Source: Clostridium sp. 1001271B_151109_B4 (GTDB lineage: Bacteria; Bacillota; Clostridia; Clostridiales; Clostridiaceae). From it: a stretch of DNA of 64,000 nucleotides. The notes below the pieces were generated by a model. It saw only the letters and a list, made by a program, of their open reading frames with translations, had not been told where the DNA came from and did not search any database. The stretch spans positions 1 through 64,000 of the forward strand of contig NZ_JADPBQ010000002.1 of NCBI RefSeq assembly GCF_015670405.1, read 5' to 3'. A program made the translations under genes and the position numbers. Numbering within the stretch: position 1 is the stretch's first letter; every line of letters begins with the position of its first letter. This document shows, in pieces, positions 8,778 to 17,886 of this stretch.

Positions 8778-9728
8778 CTAAAGAAAAAAGTTTTTTATTT
8801 TATCTCTATTTAAATTTGTTCCGATAAAGGAAATAACAGATTCACCTCTATAAGCTATCTTTTCCATATTTATTTCAGATAAAGTATAATCAAATTGTTC
8901 CTTTCCATTATTAGTATCAACTATTCCTTTTGCTCTAATTATTTCTCCAAATTCAAAACTATTTTTGATAAAATTAAACTTACTTAAAAGTTCCTCCTTA
9001 GAAACCTTTCTATTAACCTTAAGTGCAAAGCTTTCGAATTCATTTTCCTCATTTTTTTCTTTTTTAATTATTCCTTTAGAAACGTTACTTTTCTTTAATG
9101 ATGTTTTTTCGTTTTTTGTATTTTTATTCCTTACAACAAAAGTCTTTGGCACTAAATCTTCAGCTTTAGTATTTTTCCACTCCTTGCTAACAATAATTGC
9201 GTTCTTATTTATTTTTACTATTTGATCATGTATTTTTTTAACTTCTTCATTAGTTATATTTTGGGTTCTACTTAATATAACAATATCTGCATTTCTTATT
9301 TGATTGTCAAAGAAGCTTTTAAAATTAGATAAGTATAAACTAAATTTTTCTGCATCCACAACTGTTATTGCCTTTTCAATATAAGCAACATCCTTTAATT
9401 CTTTTTCTTCAAATACTTTTTTTATGTCGCTTAGCTTTGCCACTCCTGTAGGTTCTACTAATAACCTATCTACATTACAATTTTCAACTACATCTAAAAT
9501 TGATTCTTTAAAATCACCAGTTACCTGACAGCAAATACATCCAGCATTAATTTCTTTTACTAATGTATTTGTTCGTTTTAATATTGTTCCATCAATACTT
9601 ACTTCACCAAATTCATTTTCAATAATTGCTATATTTTCATTATAATAGCCTTCTTCTATTAATTTTTTTATTAACTGTGTTTTTCCCGCTCCAAGAAAAC
9701 CTGAAAATAATTCTACTTTAACACTCAT
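8778..9728 (-). CDS. CobW/COG0523 family GTP-dependent metallochaperone-like protein
   Basis: A 316-residue G3E-family GTPase. Walker A GFLGAGKT is near residues 8-15, the metal-binding GCICC motif near residue 64, and a C-terminal CobW domain follows a Lys-rich linker (about residues 205-230). The usual NKxD base-recognition motif reads SRTQ, a known-looking variant in clostridial members. Subsets of this family serve zinc limitation (ZagA/YciC). I chose ATG 9728 over 9737 because the first ATG abuts the GGGA site. First gene of the operon, behind the repeat-overlapped promoter. Confidence 0.8.
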   Translation of the reverse strand: MSVKVELFSGFLGAGKTQLIKKLIEEGYYNENIAIIENEFGEVSIDGTILKRTNTLVKEINAGCICCQVTGDFKESILDVVENCNVDRLLVEPTGVAKLSDIKKVFEEKELKDVAYIEKAITVVDAEKFSLYLSNFKSFFDNQIRNADIVILSRTQNITNEEVKKIHDQIVKINKNAIIVSKEWKNTKAEDLVPKTFVVRNKNTKNEKTSLKKSNVSKGIIKKEKNEENEFESFALKVNRKVSKEELLSKFNFIKNSFEFGEIIRAKGIVDTNNGKEQFDYTLSEINMEKIAYRGESVISFIGTNLNRDKIKNFFL

Positions 9729-9846
9729 TCTAAACATTCCCTATATTATTGTTCTCAAAAAATTCTATGAAAACTTTCTTACTTTTATGCTTGTTTTATT
9801 TCTAATAATATTCATCATATATTTTTTTATTTTTTGTATATAATAA

Positions 9847-9916
9847 TATTGTAAATGTATCATTTTATATGAACGTTATACTATTGTAAATGTATCATTT
9901 TGTATGAATATTATAC
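9847..9916. repeat. Two perfectly abutting 35-bp direct repeats over the operon promoter
   Basis: Copies at 9847-9881 and 9882-9916 differ at only 3 positions. Each contains the 13-bp palindrome AAATG-TAT-CATTT (9853-9865, 9888-9900), a typical dimeric-repressor operator shape. No third copy was seen in the window. Confidence 0.85.
9862..9890 (-). promoter_or_regulatory. Probable repressible promoter of the GTPase-permease operon
   Basis: On the minus strand TTTACA (9890-9885) is separated by 17 bases from TAAAAT (9867-9862). One repeat palindrome overlaps the -35 box and the other overlaps the -10 box, so bound repressor would block RNA polymerase. The regulator is unknown; a Fur-family zinc or iron sensor is an inference from the genes controlled. 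Confidence 0.5.
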
Positions 9917-9918
9917 AA

Positions 9919-9955
9919 AAAAAATAGAGCTGCATTAAGCAACTCTATTTTTTAT
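9919..9955 (-). terminator. Terminator after mgsA
   Basis: A stem with arms AATAGAGCTGC and GCAACTCTATT (one mismatch) has T-rich flanks on both strands, downstream of mgsA. Confidence 0.7.
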
Positions 9956-10003
9956 ATGTGACTAACCATCCCGATAAAAGTTAGTAATTTCAATATTATT
10001 TTT

Positions 10004-10369
10004 TTATTTATGCAATGCATCTAATACTAATTGAGCTGTTGAAACATTTGTTGCAAGAGGTATTGCATAAACATCACAAAGTCTTAATAATGCATTTATA
10101 TCTGGTTCATGTGGTTGTGATGTTAATGGATCTCTCAAAAATATCACTAAATCAAGCTTTTGTTCAGAAACTAGAGCTCCAATTTGTTGATCTCCACCTA
10201 GAGGTCCACTTTTTAATCTATGAACTTCTAAATTTGTATTTTCCATAATTCTTAAACCAGTTGTTCCTGTTGCATAAAGCTCTAAATGAGATAATCTTTC
10301 CTCATTTATTTTTGCGAAATTAACCATTTCCTCTTTTTTCTTATCATGTGCAATTAATGCTACTCTCAT
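10004..10369 (-). CDS. mgsA: Methylglyoxal synthase
   Basis: A 121-residue cytoplasmic enzyme converting dihydroxyacetone phosphate to methylglyoxal plus phosphate, a bypass of lower glycolysis when phosphate is short. The full MGS fold is visible: the N-terminal [10 protein letters not shown], the phosphate-binding [17 protein letters not shown], and [14 protein letters not shown] carrying the catalytic Asp. Length equals the minimal family size. ATG at 10369 after GGGAGAG. Confidence 0.95.
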   Translation of the reverse strand: MRVALIAHDKKKEEMVNFAKINEERLSHLELYATGTTGLRIMENTNLEVHRLKSGPLGGDQQIGALVSEQKLDLVIFLRDPLTSQPHEPDINALLRLCDVYAIPLATNVSTAQLVLDALHK

Positions 10370-10423
10370 CTTTATCTCTCCCTTTTACTTTTCTATACCT
10401 TGAAGGTTCAGAAATTACATTTG

Positions 10424-11035
10424 TTATTTTTTTGATACAAAATCATTATCTTTTATATAAAATCTCCATAAAAAATCCTTGGCCTCTTCTGCATAGTCTA
10501 TTCCAATTCTTTTTGTTTTAACTATTTCAAAATCATTTTCCTCAGATTCTTCAAGATAGATTTTTCCTTTTTCATATAGCTTATCTCCATTTAAATCTTT
10601 ATCTATTAGATAAGCTAAACATAATTTAGATGGACCATTAGTTAAGTTTTTAATTTGAGTTTTACTTAATTCTTTAAATTGTTTTTTATATCTAATTTGT
10701 GAAATATAATCAAATTCATTTAAAGGTTCAATTGCTCTTATTAAAACTGCTTCTGCCACATCTTTTTCATTAGTAACAACATTAAAACAGTGGTATAAAC
10801 CATATATAAAGTAAACATAAGATACTCCACAATCACTATATAATATTTCAGTTCTTTTTGTCCTTCTACCATTATAAGCATGACATGCTTTATCTATAGC
10901 TCCTACGTAGCTTTCTGTTTCAACTATTTTTCCTCTTAAGACTTTACCATCAACTTCCCTAACTAATACCTTTCCAAGTAAATCATTAGCAACATCTATT
11001 GCACTTCTGTTATAAAACTCTTTATCAATAATCAT
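10424..11035 (-). CDS. 3-methyladenine DNA glycosylase (AAG/MPG family)
   Basis: A 203-residue monofunctional glycosylase that removes alkylated purines in base-excision repair. Visible family blocks include LLGKVLV near residue 20, [10 protein letters not shown] containing the catalytic Glu, the [11 protein letters not shown] substrate-pocket segment, and LIRAIEP. The length is typical of bacterial Mpg. ATG at 11035 after AAGGAG. It lies upstream of mgsA and could be cotranscribed with it. Confidence 0.92.
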   Translation of the reverse strand: MIIDKEFYNRSAIDVANDLLGKVLVREVDGKVLRGKIVETESYVGAIDKACHAYNGRRTKRTEILYSDCGVSYVYFIYGLYHCFNVVTNEKDVAEAVLIRAIEPLNEFDYISQIRYKKQFKELSKTQIKNLTNGPSKLCLAYLIDKDLNGDKLYEKGKIYLEESEENDFEIVKTKRIGIDYAEEAKDFLWRFYIKDNDFVSKK

Positions 11036-11098
11036 AATGTACTCCTTAAATGTTTTTCTTAAGTTTAGGTATTTCCTATTTCAAAATTATAATTCTTT

Positions 11099-12172
11099 TT
11101 AATTTACTTTACAGCCACACTCTCCACAGAACTTAGCACCTTCTGCTACTTGTGCCCCACACTCGCTGCAAAACTTCTTCTTTGTTTTAGTAACTTCTTC
11201 TTGAACATTTTTCATTCCACAATTAGGGCAGAATTTAGCATTTGCGCTTAGAGGTTCTCCACAGCTCTTACAAGTTGTACTAGAATTATTTCCTCCAGCA
11301 TTATGTGATGAATTAGATGATGAACTATTTTCCATGTTTTTCTTCATTTCATTCATCATATTCATTCCCATTTGCATACCCATTCCTGCTTGAGCCATAT
11401 TAGCCATTGAATTATTAGGATTTTTCTCCATAGCCTCTACCATAGAAACATTTTGGTAATGAGCCATATTACCTACCATTCCATAAGCTGCATTTTTATC
11501 TATCATTTTTTGAACTGACTCAGGATAACTGAAGTTTTCTATATTAAATGATGTTATAGTAAGACCTATTTTAATCATTTCCATATCTAAATCAGTCTTT
11601 ATACCATTTGCTATATCAAAGGAATTTGATTGTAAATTAAACATATCCTTTCCTTCTCTAACTATCCATTTCATTAAAAGCTGATCTACAACAGCTAAAG
11701 CTCTCATTTTTACATCATCAACAGTAAATTGACTTTTAATACCTGCAATCTTATCTATTAATGTCATATGATCATCTATCTTAACATTAAATGATCCAAA
11801 AGCTCTTATAGGCATTCCGCCTGGCATTCCTGGTGCTGGAATATTCACAGGATTTTTAGTACCCCATTTAACTTGAAATTCCTTAGTATTAATAAATAAT
11901 ACTTCTGCTTTAAGTCCGGATTTAAACCCAAATTTAAATCCTTTTAAAGTCGACAAGAAAGGTATTATTTCTGTTTCTATTTCATAATTGCCTTCTTCAG
12001 TAAATACACCTTCAACTTTGCCATTATGCATAAATATAGCATCTTGACCTGGTCTTATTATTAATCTACTATTCTTTTTAATTTCGCTATTTTTCCATTT
12101 CCAGAACAAAACATCATTTCTCGTCTCATTCCATTCTATTACGTCTAACAGTTGATTACTAAACAACCCCAT
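11099..12172 (-). CDS. SPFH-domain protein with C-terminal zinc ribbons (YdjI-like)
   Basis: A 357-residue protein. Residues about 20-235 form an SPFH/band-7-like 'virion core protein' domain. Residues about 235-285 are a Met/Ala/Asn-rich low-complexity stretch with repeated GMGMQMGMNMM-like sequence. The C-terminus has two double-cysteine zinc ribbons (CKSCG...CPNCG and CSECG...CGECG). No transmembrane segment is visible. It follows pspA by 46 bases, as YdjI-type proteins do with PspA in Bacillus, suggesting a membrane-stress complex. ATG at 12172 after AGGAGG. Confidence 0.82.
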   Translation of the reverse strand: MGLFSNQLLDVIEWNETRNDVLFWKWKNSEIKKNSRLIIRPGQDAIFMHNGKVEGVFTEEGNYEIETEIIPFLSTLKGFKFGFKSGLKAEVLFINTKEFQVKWGTKNPVNIPAPGMPGGMPIRAFGSFNVKIDDHMTLIDKIAGIKSQFTVDDVKMRALAVVDQLLMKWIVREGKDMFNLQSNSFDIANGIKTDLDMEMIKIGLTITSFNIENFSYPESVQKMIDKNAAYGMVGNMAHYQNVSMVEAMEKNPNNSMANMAQAGMGMQMGMNMMNEMKKNMENSSSSNSSHNAGGNNSSTTCKSCGEPLSANAKFCPNCGMKNVQEEVTKTKKKFCSECGAQVAEGAKFCGECGCKVN

Positions 12173-12218
12173 ACTATTTGCCTCCTATATTATCCACGCC
12201 ATTAAAACATTCTATATA

Positions 12219-12938
12219 TTATTTTTCTTCTTTAAGTTTTGCTAACTCATCGTCAATTGCAGAAGCATTATTATTTCCCTTTAAAGCTGCTAGTTCATCT
12301 TCTACATCACTATTAGAAGTTTTATCATATTTACTCATCAAATCATCTATTCCATCACTTGGCTTTGAATTTAATTCTGCCATAGCATTTGCTTCATCTA
12401 ACATTCTATTTGCCTTTTCTTCCATTCTGCTAAATGAATCTAAACTTGATTTTGAATTATTTATAGATGAGCCCATTTTATTAATTCTCTCTTGCATCTT
12501 TGCAGTTGCAACTTTAGCTTTAATTGTGCTTCTTCTTTCATTAAGCTCTTCAATTTGACTTGTTAATTTATTATACATTTCTTTCATCTTAACTGAATTA
12601 TTATGTGCAGCTTCATACTTTGTGTTAAGTGCACTTAACTTTTCAGATAATGATGCCTTCTTTGTTAAAAATGCTCTTGCATCATCATCATTTCCTGCAT
12701 CTACAGCTCTTTTTGCATACTCTAACATTTTATTTACATCTCTTTGGCATTCATCTAATTCTCTTTTAGCTCTAGTTTCTTCTGCCATTACTGAAGCTGT
12801 TTCTGCTTTAACTTTATTTAAATCATCATTTAAGTTTCTCATTAATTGATCTATCATTTTAATAGGATCTTCTGCCTTGTCTAATAACGCATTAATATTT
12901 GATGACATTATATCACTAAATCTTTTTAAAATTGACAT
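12219..12938 (-). CDS. pspA: PspA/IM30 family membrane-stress protein
   Basis: A 239-residue, almost wholly alpha-helical coiled-coil protein starting with the family signature SILKRFSDIMSSNINALLDKAEDPIKMIDQ. PspA/LiaH proteins oligomerise on the inner face of the membrane and stabilise it under stress. The C-terminal about 50 residues hold two acidic DDLMSKYD/DDELAKLKE segments. First gene of a two-gene unit with the SPFH protein; ATG at 12938 after AGGAGG. Confidence 0.93.
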   Translation of the reverse strand: MSILKRFSDIMSSNINALLDKAEDPIKMIDQLMRNLNDDLNKVKAETASVMAEETRAKRELDECQRDVNKMLEYAKRAVDAGNDDDARAFLTKKASLSEKLSALNTKYEAAHNNSVKMKEMYNKLTSQIEELNERRSTIKAKVATAKMQERINKMGSSINNSKSSLDSFSRMEEKANRMLDEANAMAELNSKPSDGIDDLMSKYDKTSNSDVEDELAALKGNNNASAIDDELAKLKEEK

Positions 12939-13059
12939 TTTTAATCCTCCTATATTTAAAATATTACTATTTATATTTTACCATTATTTAGCTTAAATAA
13001 AAATATTAATTCCTTTCATTTTCATATTTCACTTTATAAAAAACTAATTATATATTACT

Positions 13060-13683
13060 TTAAACTATTGAAGCATATAACTTATCACCTCTTGTATAAA
13101 CCGTAACAGTAAATGTTCCAAGTGGCCTATAATTACCATCAGTTGCAGATAAGTAACCTCTTAATTCTAATTCAACAATACTATCATCTTCATTTTTACT
13201 TTGTAGTATAACCTTATCTAGCTTAAAATAAACAGGATCTTCATTTGATAAACCAAATTGTTCTCCTAGAAAGTTTGCATTTTCCATAACTCTTTCTTTT
13301 TCTTCATCCGCTATCAATACAACGTCTTCACTATTACTATCCCAATCACTAACAATATAATTATATGCTTCTGAGTTTTTATGTAGATATTCCGTTAATA
13401 AATCTATTGCAAAGTCTATTTCCTTATATTCACCTTGCACATGAGGATAACCATTCATGTCATCATATATCTTATCCCCTTCATTTAATTCATATATATT
13501 TTTACTTGATTCATAGCTTTTTCCTAAAGCATTAAACACAGTATATTCTATAGTTTCTTCTTCAATATTTTCTTCAATAATTGTATTATTATTCTCACCA
13601 TTTGTTATAGCATCATTATTTGCTGAACATCCCGTTAATAAACCTACTACTACCATTGCATATATTAATCTTCTCTTCACCAA
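13060..13683 (-). CDS. Predicted lipoprotein of unknown function
   Basis: A 207-residue protein not recognised. It has a short signal sequence with lipobox LTGC (Cys at residue 19), so it should be a membrane-anchored surface lipoprotein. A low-complexity Asn/Glu/Ile segment (residues 25-45) is followed by a soluble alpha/beta domain. The gene stands between dacF and pspA and has its own reading direction shared with both. Its role cannot be stated. Confidence 0.75.
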   Translation of the reverse strand: MVKRRLIYAMVVVGLLTGCSANNDAITNGENNNTIIEENIEEETIEYTVFNALGKSYESSKNIYELNEGDKIYDDMNGYPHVQGEYKEIDFAIDLLTEYLHKNSEAYNYIVSDWDSNSEDVVLIADEEKERVMENANFLGEQFGLSNEDPVYFKLDKVILQSKNEDDSIVELELRGYLSATDGNYRPLGTFTVTVYTRGDKLYASIV

Positions 13684-13714
13684 AATTCACCTTCCTACAT
13701 TTACATTGTAGTAT

Positions 13715-13753
13715 AAAAAAAGGAATTAATCCATTTTTTTATGAATTAATCCC
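13715..13753 (-). terminator. Terminator after dacF
   Basis: A 13-bp stem including G-U pairs around GGGATTAATTCAT, with a run of six or more T on the minus strand, about 100 bases downstream of dacF. Confidence 0.75.
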
Positions 13754-13848
13754 TTTTGTAAGATTTGTAATTTTATTAATAAGCTTAACCAATACAATAT
13801 TATTAATTTTAGTAAATAAATAAATATTCTACTTACTTAACATACCAT

Positions 13849-15063
13849 TTATACACCTTTTTTAAATAGATTTTTCATATTATATTTTAAGTTATCAATA
13901 AATCCGCCTTTTTCAACATCTCTATCACAATATAGTTCTACTTCTCCAACTTTTTGTCCATCTAGATATACTTCGCATTTTCCTACTATTTCACCTTCAG
14001 TATAACTATCCTTTGGCTCATTTAATATAATTTTATTTTCCGGTTCTCCTTCACTGCCTTTTAAGAATACTATAGATAAGTCATCTTTAGCTTTTGCTAC
14101 ATAATATCTATCTTTACTCTTTCCTAAATATACAGTTTCAACATCATCATCCTTATTAAATAGCTTTTTACCTTGATATTTTGAGAAACCGTAATTCATA
14201 AGCATACTAGCATCTCTATTTCTAACCTTGTATGTAGGTGCACCCATAATTACAGCAAGCATTCTTACTCCATCTCTTACAGCTGTTGCACTTATACAAT
14301 ATTTAGCTTCTTGAGTAAAGCCTGTTTTTAATCCATCACATCCATCGAAGAAACGTACTAATTTATTATGATTTACTAATTCAATGGGACTCTTTCTTCC
14401 TTCAGATATTGTTTCCATATATGTACCGCTATATTTTAATATTGTTGGATGCTTTAATAGCTCTAGTGACATTATAGAAATATCTCTTGCAGTTGTTAAA
14501 TGCCCTTCAACTGGTAAACCATTACAATTTTTAAATGTTGTATTAGTCATTCCAAGTTCTTGTGCACGTTCATTCATTAATTTAACAAATTCATCAGTAG
14601 AACCACCTAAAAATTCTGCCATAGCAACTGCTGCATCATTACCAGAGGCTATCGCTATTCCTTTTAATATTTCTTCAACAGTTCTAACCTCTCCAGTATC
14701 TAGAAGCATTGTACTTCCGCCCATACTCTTAGCATTTTCACTACAAGTTATCTTATCATCTAATGAAATCTTGCCACTATCAACAGCCTCCATTGCTAAT
14801 AGCATTGTCATTATTTTAGTTACAGAAGCTGGTGCAAATTTTTCATCTGGATTTTTTTCATACAGCACTGTACCACTTATAGGCTCAATAAGAATTGCAG
14901 ATTTTGCATCTACATTCATTCCCTCTTCTAAACATGCTGTGTAAATATCCTGTGGATATTCATTTTCTAATTCATTTTTTTCAGCTGCCATTGGAACAAC
15001 TGTATTTAAACATAATAAACATAAAAGAATAATAGAGATTTTTTTAAATATTTTTTTCTTCAT
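13849..15063 (-). CDS. dacF: D-alanyl-D-alanine carboxypeptidase DacF (peptidase S11)
   Basis: A 404-residue exported carboxypeptidase. A signal peptide covers residues 1-26; SVTK (SxxK), SGN (SxN) and KTG motifs are all intact; the C-terminal PBP5-type beta domain ends in an amphipathic helix (residues about 385-403) for membrane attachment. Its position downstream of pdp-deoB matches the Bacillus drm-pupG-dacF order, where DacF is forespore-expressed. ATG at 15063 behind AGGAGG. Confidence 0.92.
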   Translation of the reverse strand: MKKKIFKKISIILLCLLCLNTVVPMAAEKNELENEYPQDIYTACLEEGMNVDAKSAILIEPISGTVLYEKNPDEKFAPASVTKIMTMLLAMEAVDSGKISLDDKITCSENAKSMGGSTMLLDTGEVRTVEEILKGIAIASGNDAAVAMAEFLGGSTDEFVKLMNERAQELGMTNTTFKNCNGLPVEGHLTTARDISIMSLELLKHPTILKYSGTYMETISEGRKSPIELVNHNKLVRFFDGCDGLKTGFTQEAKYCISATAVRDGVRMLAVIMGAPTYKVRNRDASMLMNYGFSKYQGKKLFNKDDDVETVYLGKSKDRYYVAKAKDDLSIVFLKGSEGEPENKIILNEPKDSYTEGEIVGKCEVYLDGQKVGEVELYCDRDVEKGGFIDNLKYNMKNLFKKGV

Positions 15064-15104
15064 TTGTTCTCCTCCTTTTAAGCTTATTATTTCCCAAAAA
15101 AATA

Positions 15105-15147
15105 AAAATATGATAAAAAGAATTTTACTTTCTCTTTATCATATTTT
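15105..15147 (-). terminator. Terminator downstream of pdp
   Basis: Arms AAAATATGATAAA-GAG and its complement form a stem of about 16 bp with a T-rich tail on the minus strand, between the MITE-like repeat and dacF. Confidence 0.8.
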
Positions 15148-15176
15148 CCTCTTAGGCTACACCCCTAATCTTTAAA

Positions 15177-15334
15177 AGTGATAAACTTAAGTCAGTTTCA
15201 AGTTACAAGTTTCAAGCTAAGGAATAAATTTAGCTTATGCTAAATTTAAATTATATTTTAGAAATTCCCCAAGAAGTTTTACCCTCAATTTGCCATTTGC
15301 CATTTGTCATTTGTCACTGCTTAAGTTTATCACT
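15177..15334. repeat. MITE-like 158-bp intergenic element with 15-bp terminal inverted repeats
   Basis: Perfect 15-bp inverted termini AGTGATAAACTTAAG lie at 15177-15191 and, reversed, at 15320-15334. Inside are a perfect 10-bp palindrome around TTAT (15225-15248), a degenerate TTTCAAGTTACAAGTTTCAAG direct repeat, and four tandem ATTTGYC units (about 15289-15315). No coding capacity. It begins 17 bases after the pdp stop codon, inside the 3' untranslated region. Confidence 0.65.
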
Positions 15335-15351
15335 GATTAAGTTTGTTAGTT

Positions 15352-16656
15352 TTATCTTATAATATCATAAATTAGTGGAATATCTAAGTCATATCTATCT
15401 TCAATAGTTATATTACTTAAAATACTTTCTCTAGCCTTTTCTATATTACCTTCATTATTTGAGTGTATGTACGCTAGAACATCACCCTTGTTAACTTTAT
15501 CGCCTCTCTTTTTATTTAAAACAAGCCCTACAGCTAAATCTATTTCACTTTCTTTAGTTGCACGCCCTGCTCCAAGTTCCATGGCAATTAGTCCAAAAGC
15601 CTCTGCTTTGATCTTAGTAATATAACCATCCCTTGGTGCGATAACTTCTTTAATATACTTAGCCTTAGGGAATTTACTAAAATCATCTATTGGTGAAATA
15701 TCTCCACCTTGTGCTTTTATAAATTCTTTAAGCTTTTCTAAGCCTTTTCCATTAGCTATATTTTCTTCTAACATTTTTCTTGCTTCTTCTTCACTTTCTG
15801 CTTTTTTAGCACAAAGTAACATGTTTGATCCTATAGTTAAAGTAAGTTCTAAAAGGTCTTTCGGTCCATTTCCTTTTAATAATTCAATAGCTTCCATAAC
15901 TTCTAAACTATTTCCTATTGCATATCCTAATGGTTGATCCATATCAGAAATTACTCCAATAGTTTGTCTTCCAAGATGATTTCCGATATCAACCATTTCT
16001 CTTGCAAGTTCTTTAGCTGTTTCTGGTGTTTTCATAAATGCACCATCTCCAACCTTAACATCTAAAACTATGGCATCAGCTCCTGAAGCTATTTTCTTAC
16101 TCATAATACTTGATGCTATTAAAGACATATTATCAACAGTTGCTGTAACATCCCTTAATGCATATAATTTCTTATCAGCAGGGACTAAGTTTCCACTTTG
16201 CCCCATAATAGCAATATTAATATTATTAACATTTTCCATGAATTGTTCTTCTGTTAACTCAACAGAAAAACCATTAAATGTTTCAAGTTTATCTATAGTA
16301 CCACCAGTATGGCCTAAACCTCTTCCTGACATCTTAGCAACTGGTATTCCAAGTGATGCAACTAAAGGAGTTAAACAAATTGATGTTTTATCTCCAACAC
16401 CACCAGTAGAATGCTTATCTACCTTTATTCCTTTAATATTGCTTAAATCAATTTTATCTCCAGATTCAACCATAGCATTAGTTAATTCTGCAGTTTCTCT
16501 CTTATTCATTTTATTGAAAAATATAGCCATAAGCATTGCTGATGCTTGATAATCTGGTATACTTCCATTTGTAAATCCTTCTACAAAAAAGTTTATTTCT
16601 TCTTTTGTTAATTCCTCGCCTTTTCTTTTTTTCATTATAAGGTCATACATTCTCAT
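15352..16656 (-). CDS. pdp: Pyrimidine-nucleoside phosphorylase
   Basis: A 434-residue class II nucleoside phosphorylase that splits uridine, thymidine and deoxyuridine with phosphate to give (deoxy)ribose-1-phosphate. The family phosphate-binding segment [12 protein letters not shown] is near residue 80, followed by [13 protein letters not shown]. The C-terminal biotinyl-like domain carries HSNNEGN. I chose ATG 16656 (MRMYDLI) because it has GGGGATG at proper spacing and matches the usual family start. It sits 16 bases after deoB, whose product uses the sugar phosphate released here. Confidence 0.95.
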   Translation of the reverse strand: MRMYDLIMKKRKGEELTKEEINFFVEGFTNGSIPDYQASAMLMAIFFNKMNKRETAELTNAMVESGDKIDLSNIKGIKVDKHSTGGVGDKTSICLTPLVASLGIPVAKMSGRGLGHTGGTIDKLETFNGFSVELTEEQFMENVNNINIAIMGQSGNLVPADKKLYALRDVTATVDNMSLIASSIMSKKIASGADAIVLDVKVGDGAFMKTPETAKELAREMVDIGNHLGRQTIGVISDMDQPLGYAIGNSLEVMEAIELLKGNGPKDLLELTLTIGSNMLLCAKKAESEEEARKMLEENIANGKGLEKLKEFIKAQGGDISPIDDFSKFPKAKYIKEVIAPRDGYITKIKAEAFGLIAMELGAGRATKESEIDLAVGLVLNKKRGDKVNKGDVLAYIHSNNEGNIEKARESILSNITIEDRYDLDIPLIYDIIR

Positions 16657-16672
16657 AAGTTTCATCCCCTAA

Positions 16673-17845
16673 CTATTCCATTATTTCATTTAAGAAGCTT
16701 TTTCCAACTAGTTCATTTTTAACATTAAAGAAATCTAATATTGTTTTTCCTATATCAGAGAATGTTTCTCTTGTTCCAATATTAACTCCTGGTTTTACAT
16801 GTTTTCCATAAACAAGTACTGGTATATGCTCTCTTGAGTGGTCTGTACTACTAGTTGTAGGATCACAGCCGTGGTCCGCTGTTATTATAAGGATATCCTC
16901 ATCAGTCATTTTTGAATAAATCTCTTGTAGTCTATTATCGAACTCTTCTAATGCTTTTCCGTATCCACTTGGATCATTTCTATGTCCATATAACATATCA
17001 AAGTCAACTAGATTTGTAAAGATAAGTCCTTCTTTTATACTATCCATATAATCTAAAGTTTTATCTACACCATCCATGTTATTTTTTGTATGAACTGCAC
17101 AAGTAATACCCTTTCCATTGTAGATATCTTCAATTTTACCAACGGCTGCAACTTCTAAATTTTGTTCTTTTAAATATTCAAGCATAGTCTTATTAAATGG
17201 ATCTAATGCATAATCTCTTCTGTTTGAAGTTCTCTTGAAGTTTGGAGCTTCTCCTATAAAAGGTCTTGCAATAACTCTTCCTACTGCCCATTCATTTACA
17301 AGCATATCTCTTGCTATTTGGCACATTTCATATAATTTCTCTACAGGAATAATATCTTCATGAGCTGCAATTTGGAATACACTATCTGCAGATGTATATA
17401 TAATAGGATATCCAGTTTTAACATGTTCTTCACCCAAATCTTCAATTATTTGAGTTCCTGAAGCAACAACATTACCTAATATTCCCTTTATATTTGCTCT
17501 TTTTATAAATTCATCTATTATTTCCTTTGAGAAACCTTGTGGGTAAGTATTTAAAGGCTTTTCTAAAATTACACCACTAATTTCCCAGTGCCCTGTAACA
17601 GTATCCTTTCCTTTTGATGCTTCTTTACTTTTACCATAAGCACCTATAGCATTTTCACATTTGTTAGGAGCATTAACACCTTCTATGTTACCTATTCCTA
17701 ACTTTTCTAGTTCTTTTATTTCAAGACCTTTACAAGATTTATATACATGATCTAAAGTATGAGTTCCTTCATCACCATAGCTCTTTGCATCCTCTAATTC
17801 TCCAACTCCTACACTGTCTAATACAATTAATATAGCTCTTTTCAT
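16673..17845 (-). CDS. deoB: Phosphopentomutase
   Basis: A 390-residue alkaline-phosphatase-superfamily enzyme interconverting (deoxy)ribose-1- and -5-phosphate in nucleoside salvage. Metal-binding motifs are visible: LDSVGVGE at the N-terminus, and TADHGCDP with STDHSREH near the C-terminus; the phosphorylated-Thr segment DTVTGHWE is at about residues 84-91. ATG at 17845 follows AAAGGAG. Forms a catabolic pair with pdp. Confidence 0.95.
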   Translation of the reverse strand: MKRAILIVLDSVGVGELEDAKSYGDEGTHTLDHVYKSCKGLEIKELEKLGIGNIEGVNAPNKCENAIGAYGKSKEASKGKDTVTGHWEISGVILEKPLNTYPQGFSKEIIDEFIKRANIKGILGNVVASGTQIIEDLGEEHVKTGYPIIYTSADSVFQIAAHEDIIPVEKLYEMCQIARDMLVNEWAVGRVIARPFIGEAPNFKRTSNRRDYALDPFNKTMLEYLKEQNLEVAAVGKIEDIYNGKGITCAVHTKNNMDGVDKTLDYMDSIKEGLIFTNLVDFDMLYGHRNDPSGYGKALEEFDNRLQEIYSKMTDEDILIITADHGCDPTTSSTDHSREHIPVLVYGKHVKPGVNIGTRETFSDIGKTILDFFNVKNELVGKSFLNEIME

Positions 17846-17886
17846 ATTTTTTCTCCTTTCGTATATAAAGCCCCTTTTTAAAAGCC

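Noticed and set aside
9847-9916. The 35-bp tandem repeat considered as a CRISPR remnant.
   Set aside because: The copies abut without spacers and sit over a promoter; an operator fits better.
15285-15318. The tandem ATTTGYC units considered as a CRISPR array.
   Set aside because: Units are 7 bases without spacers, and no cas genes are present.
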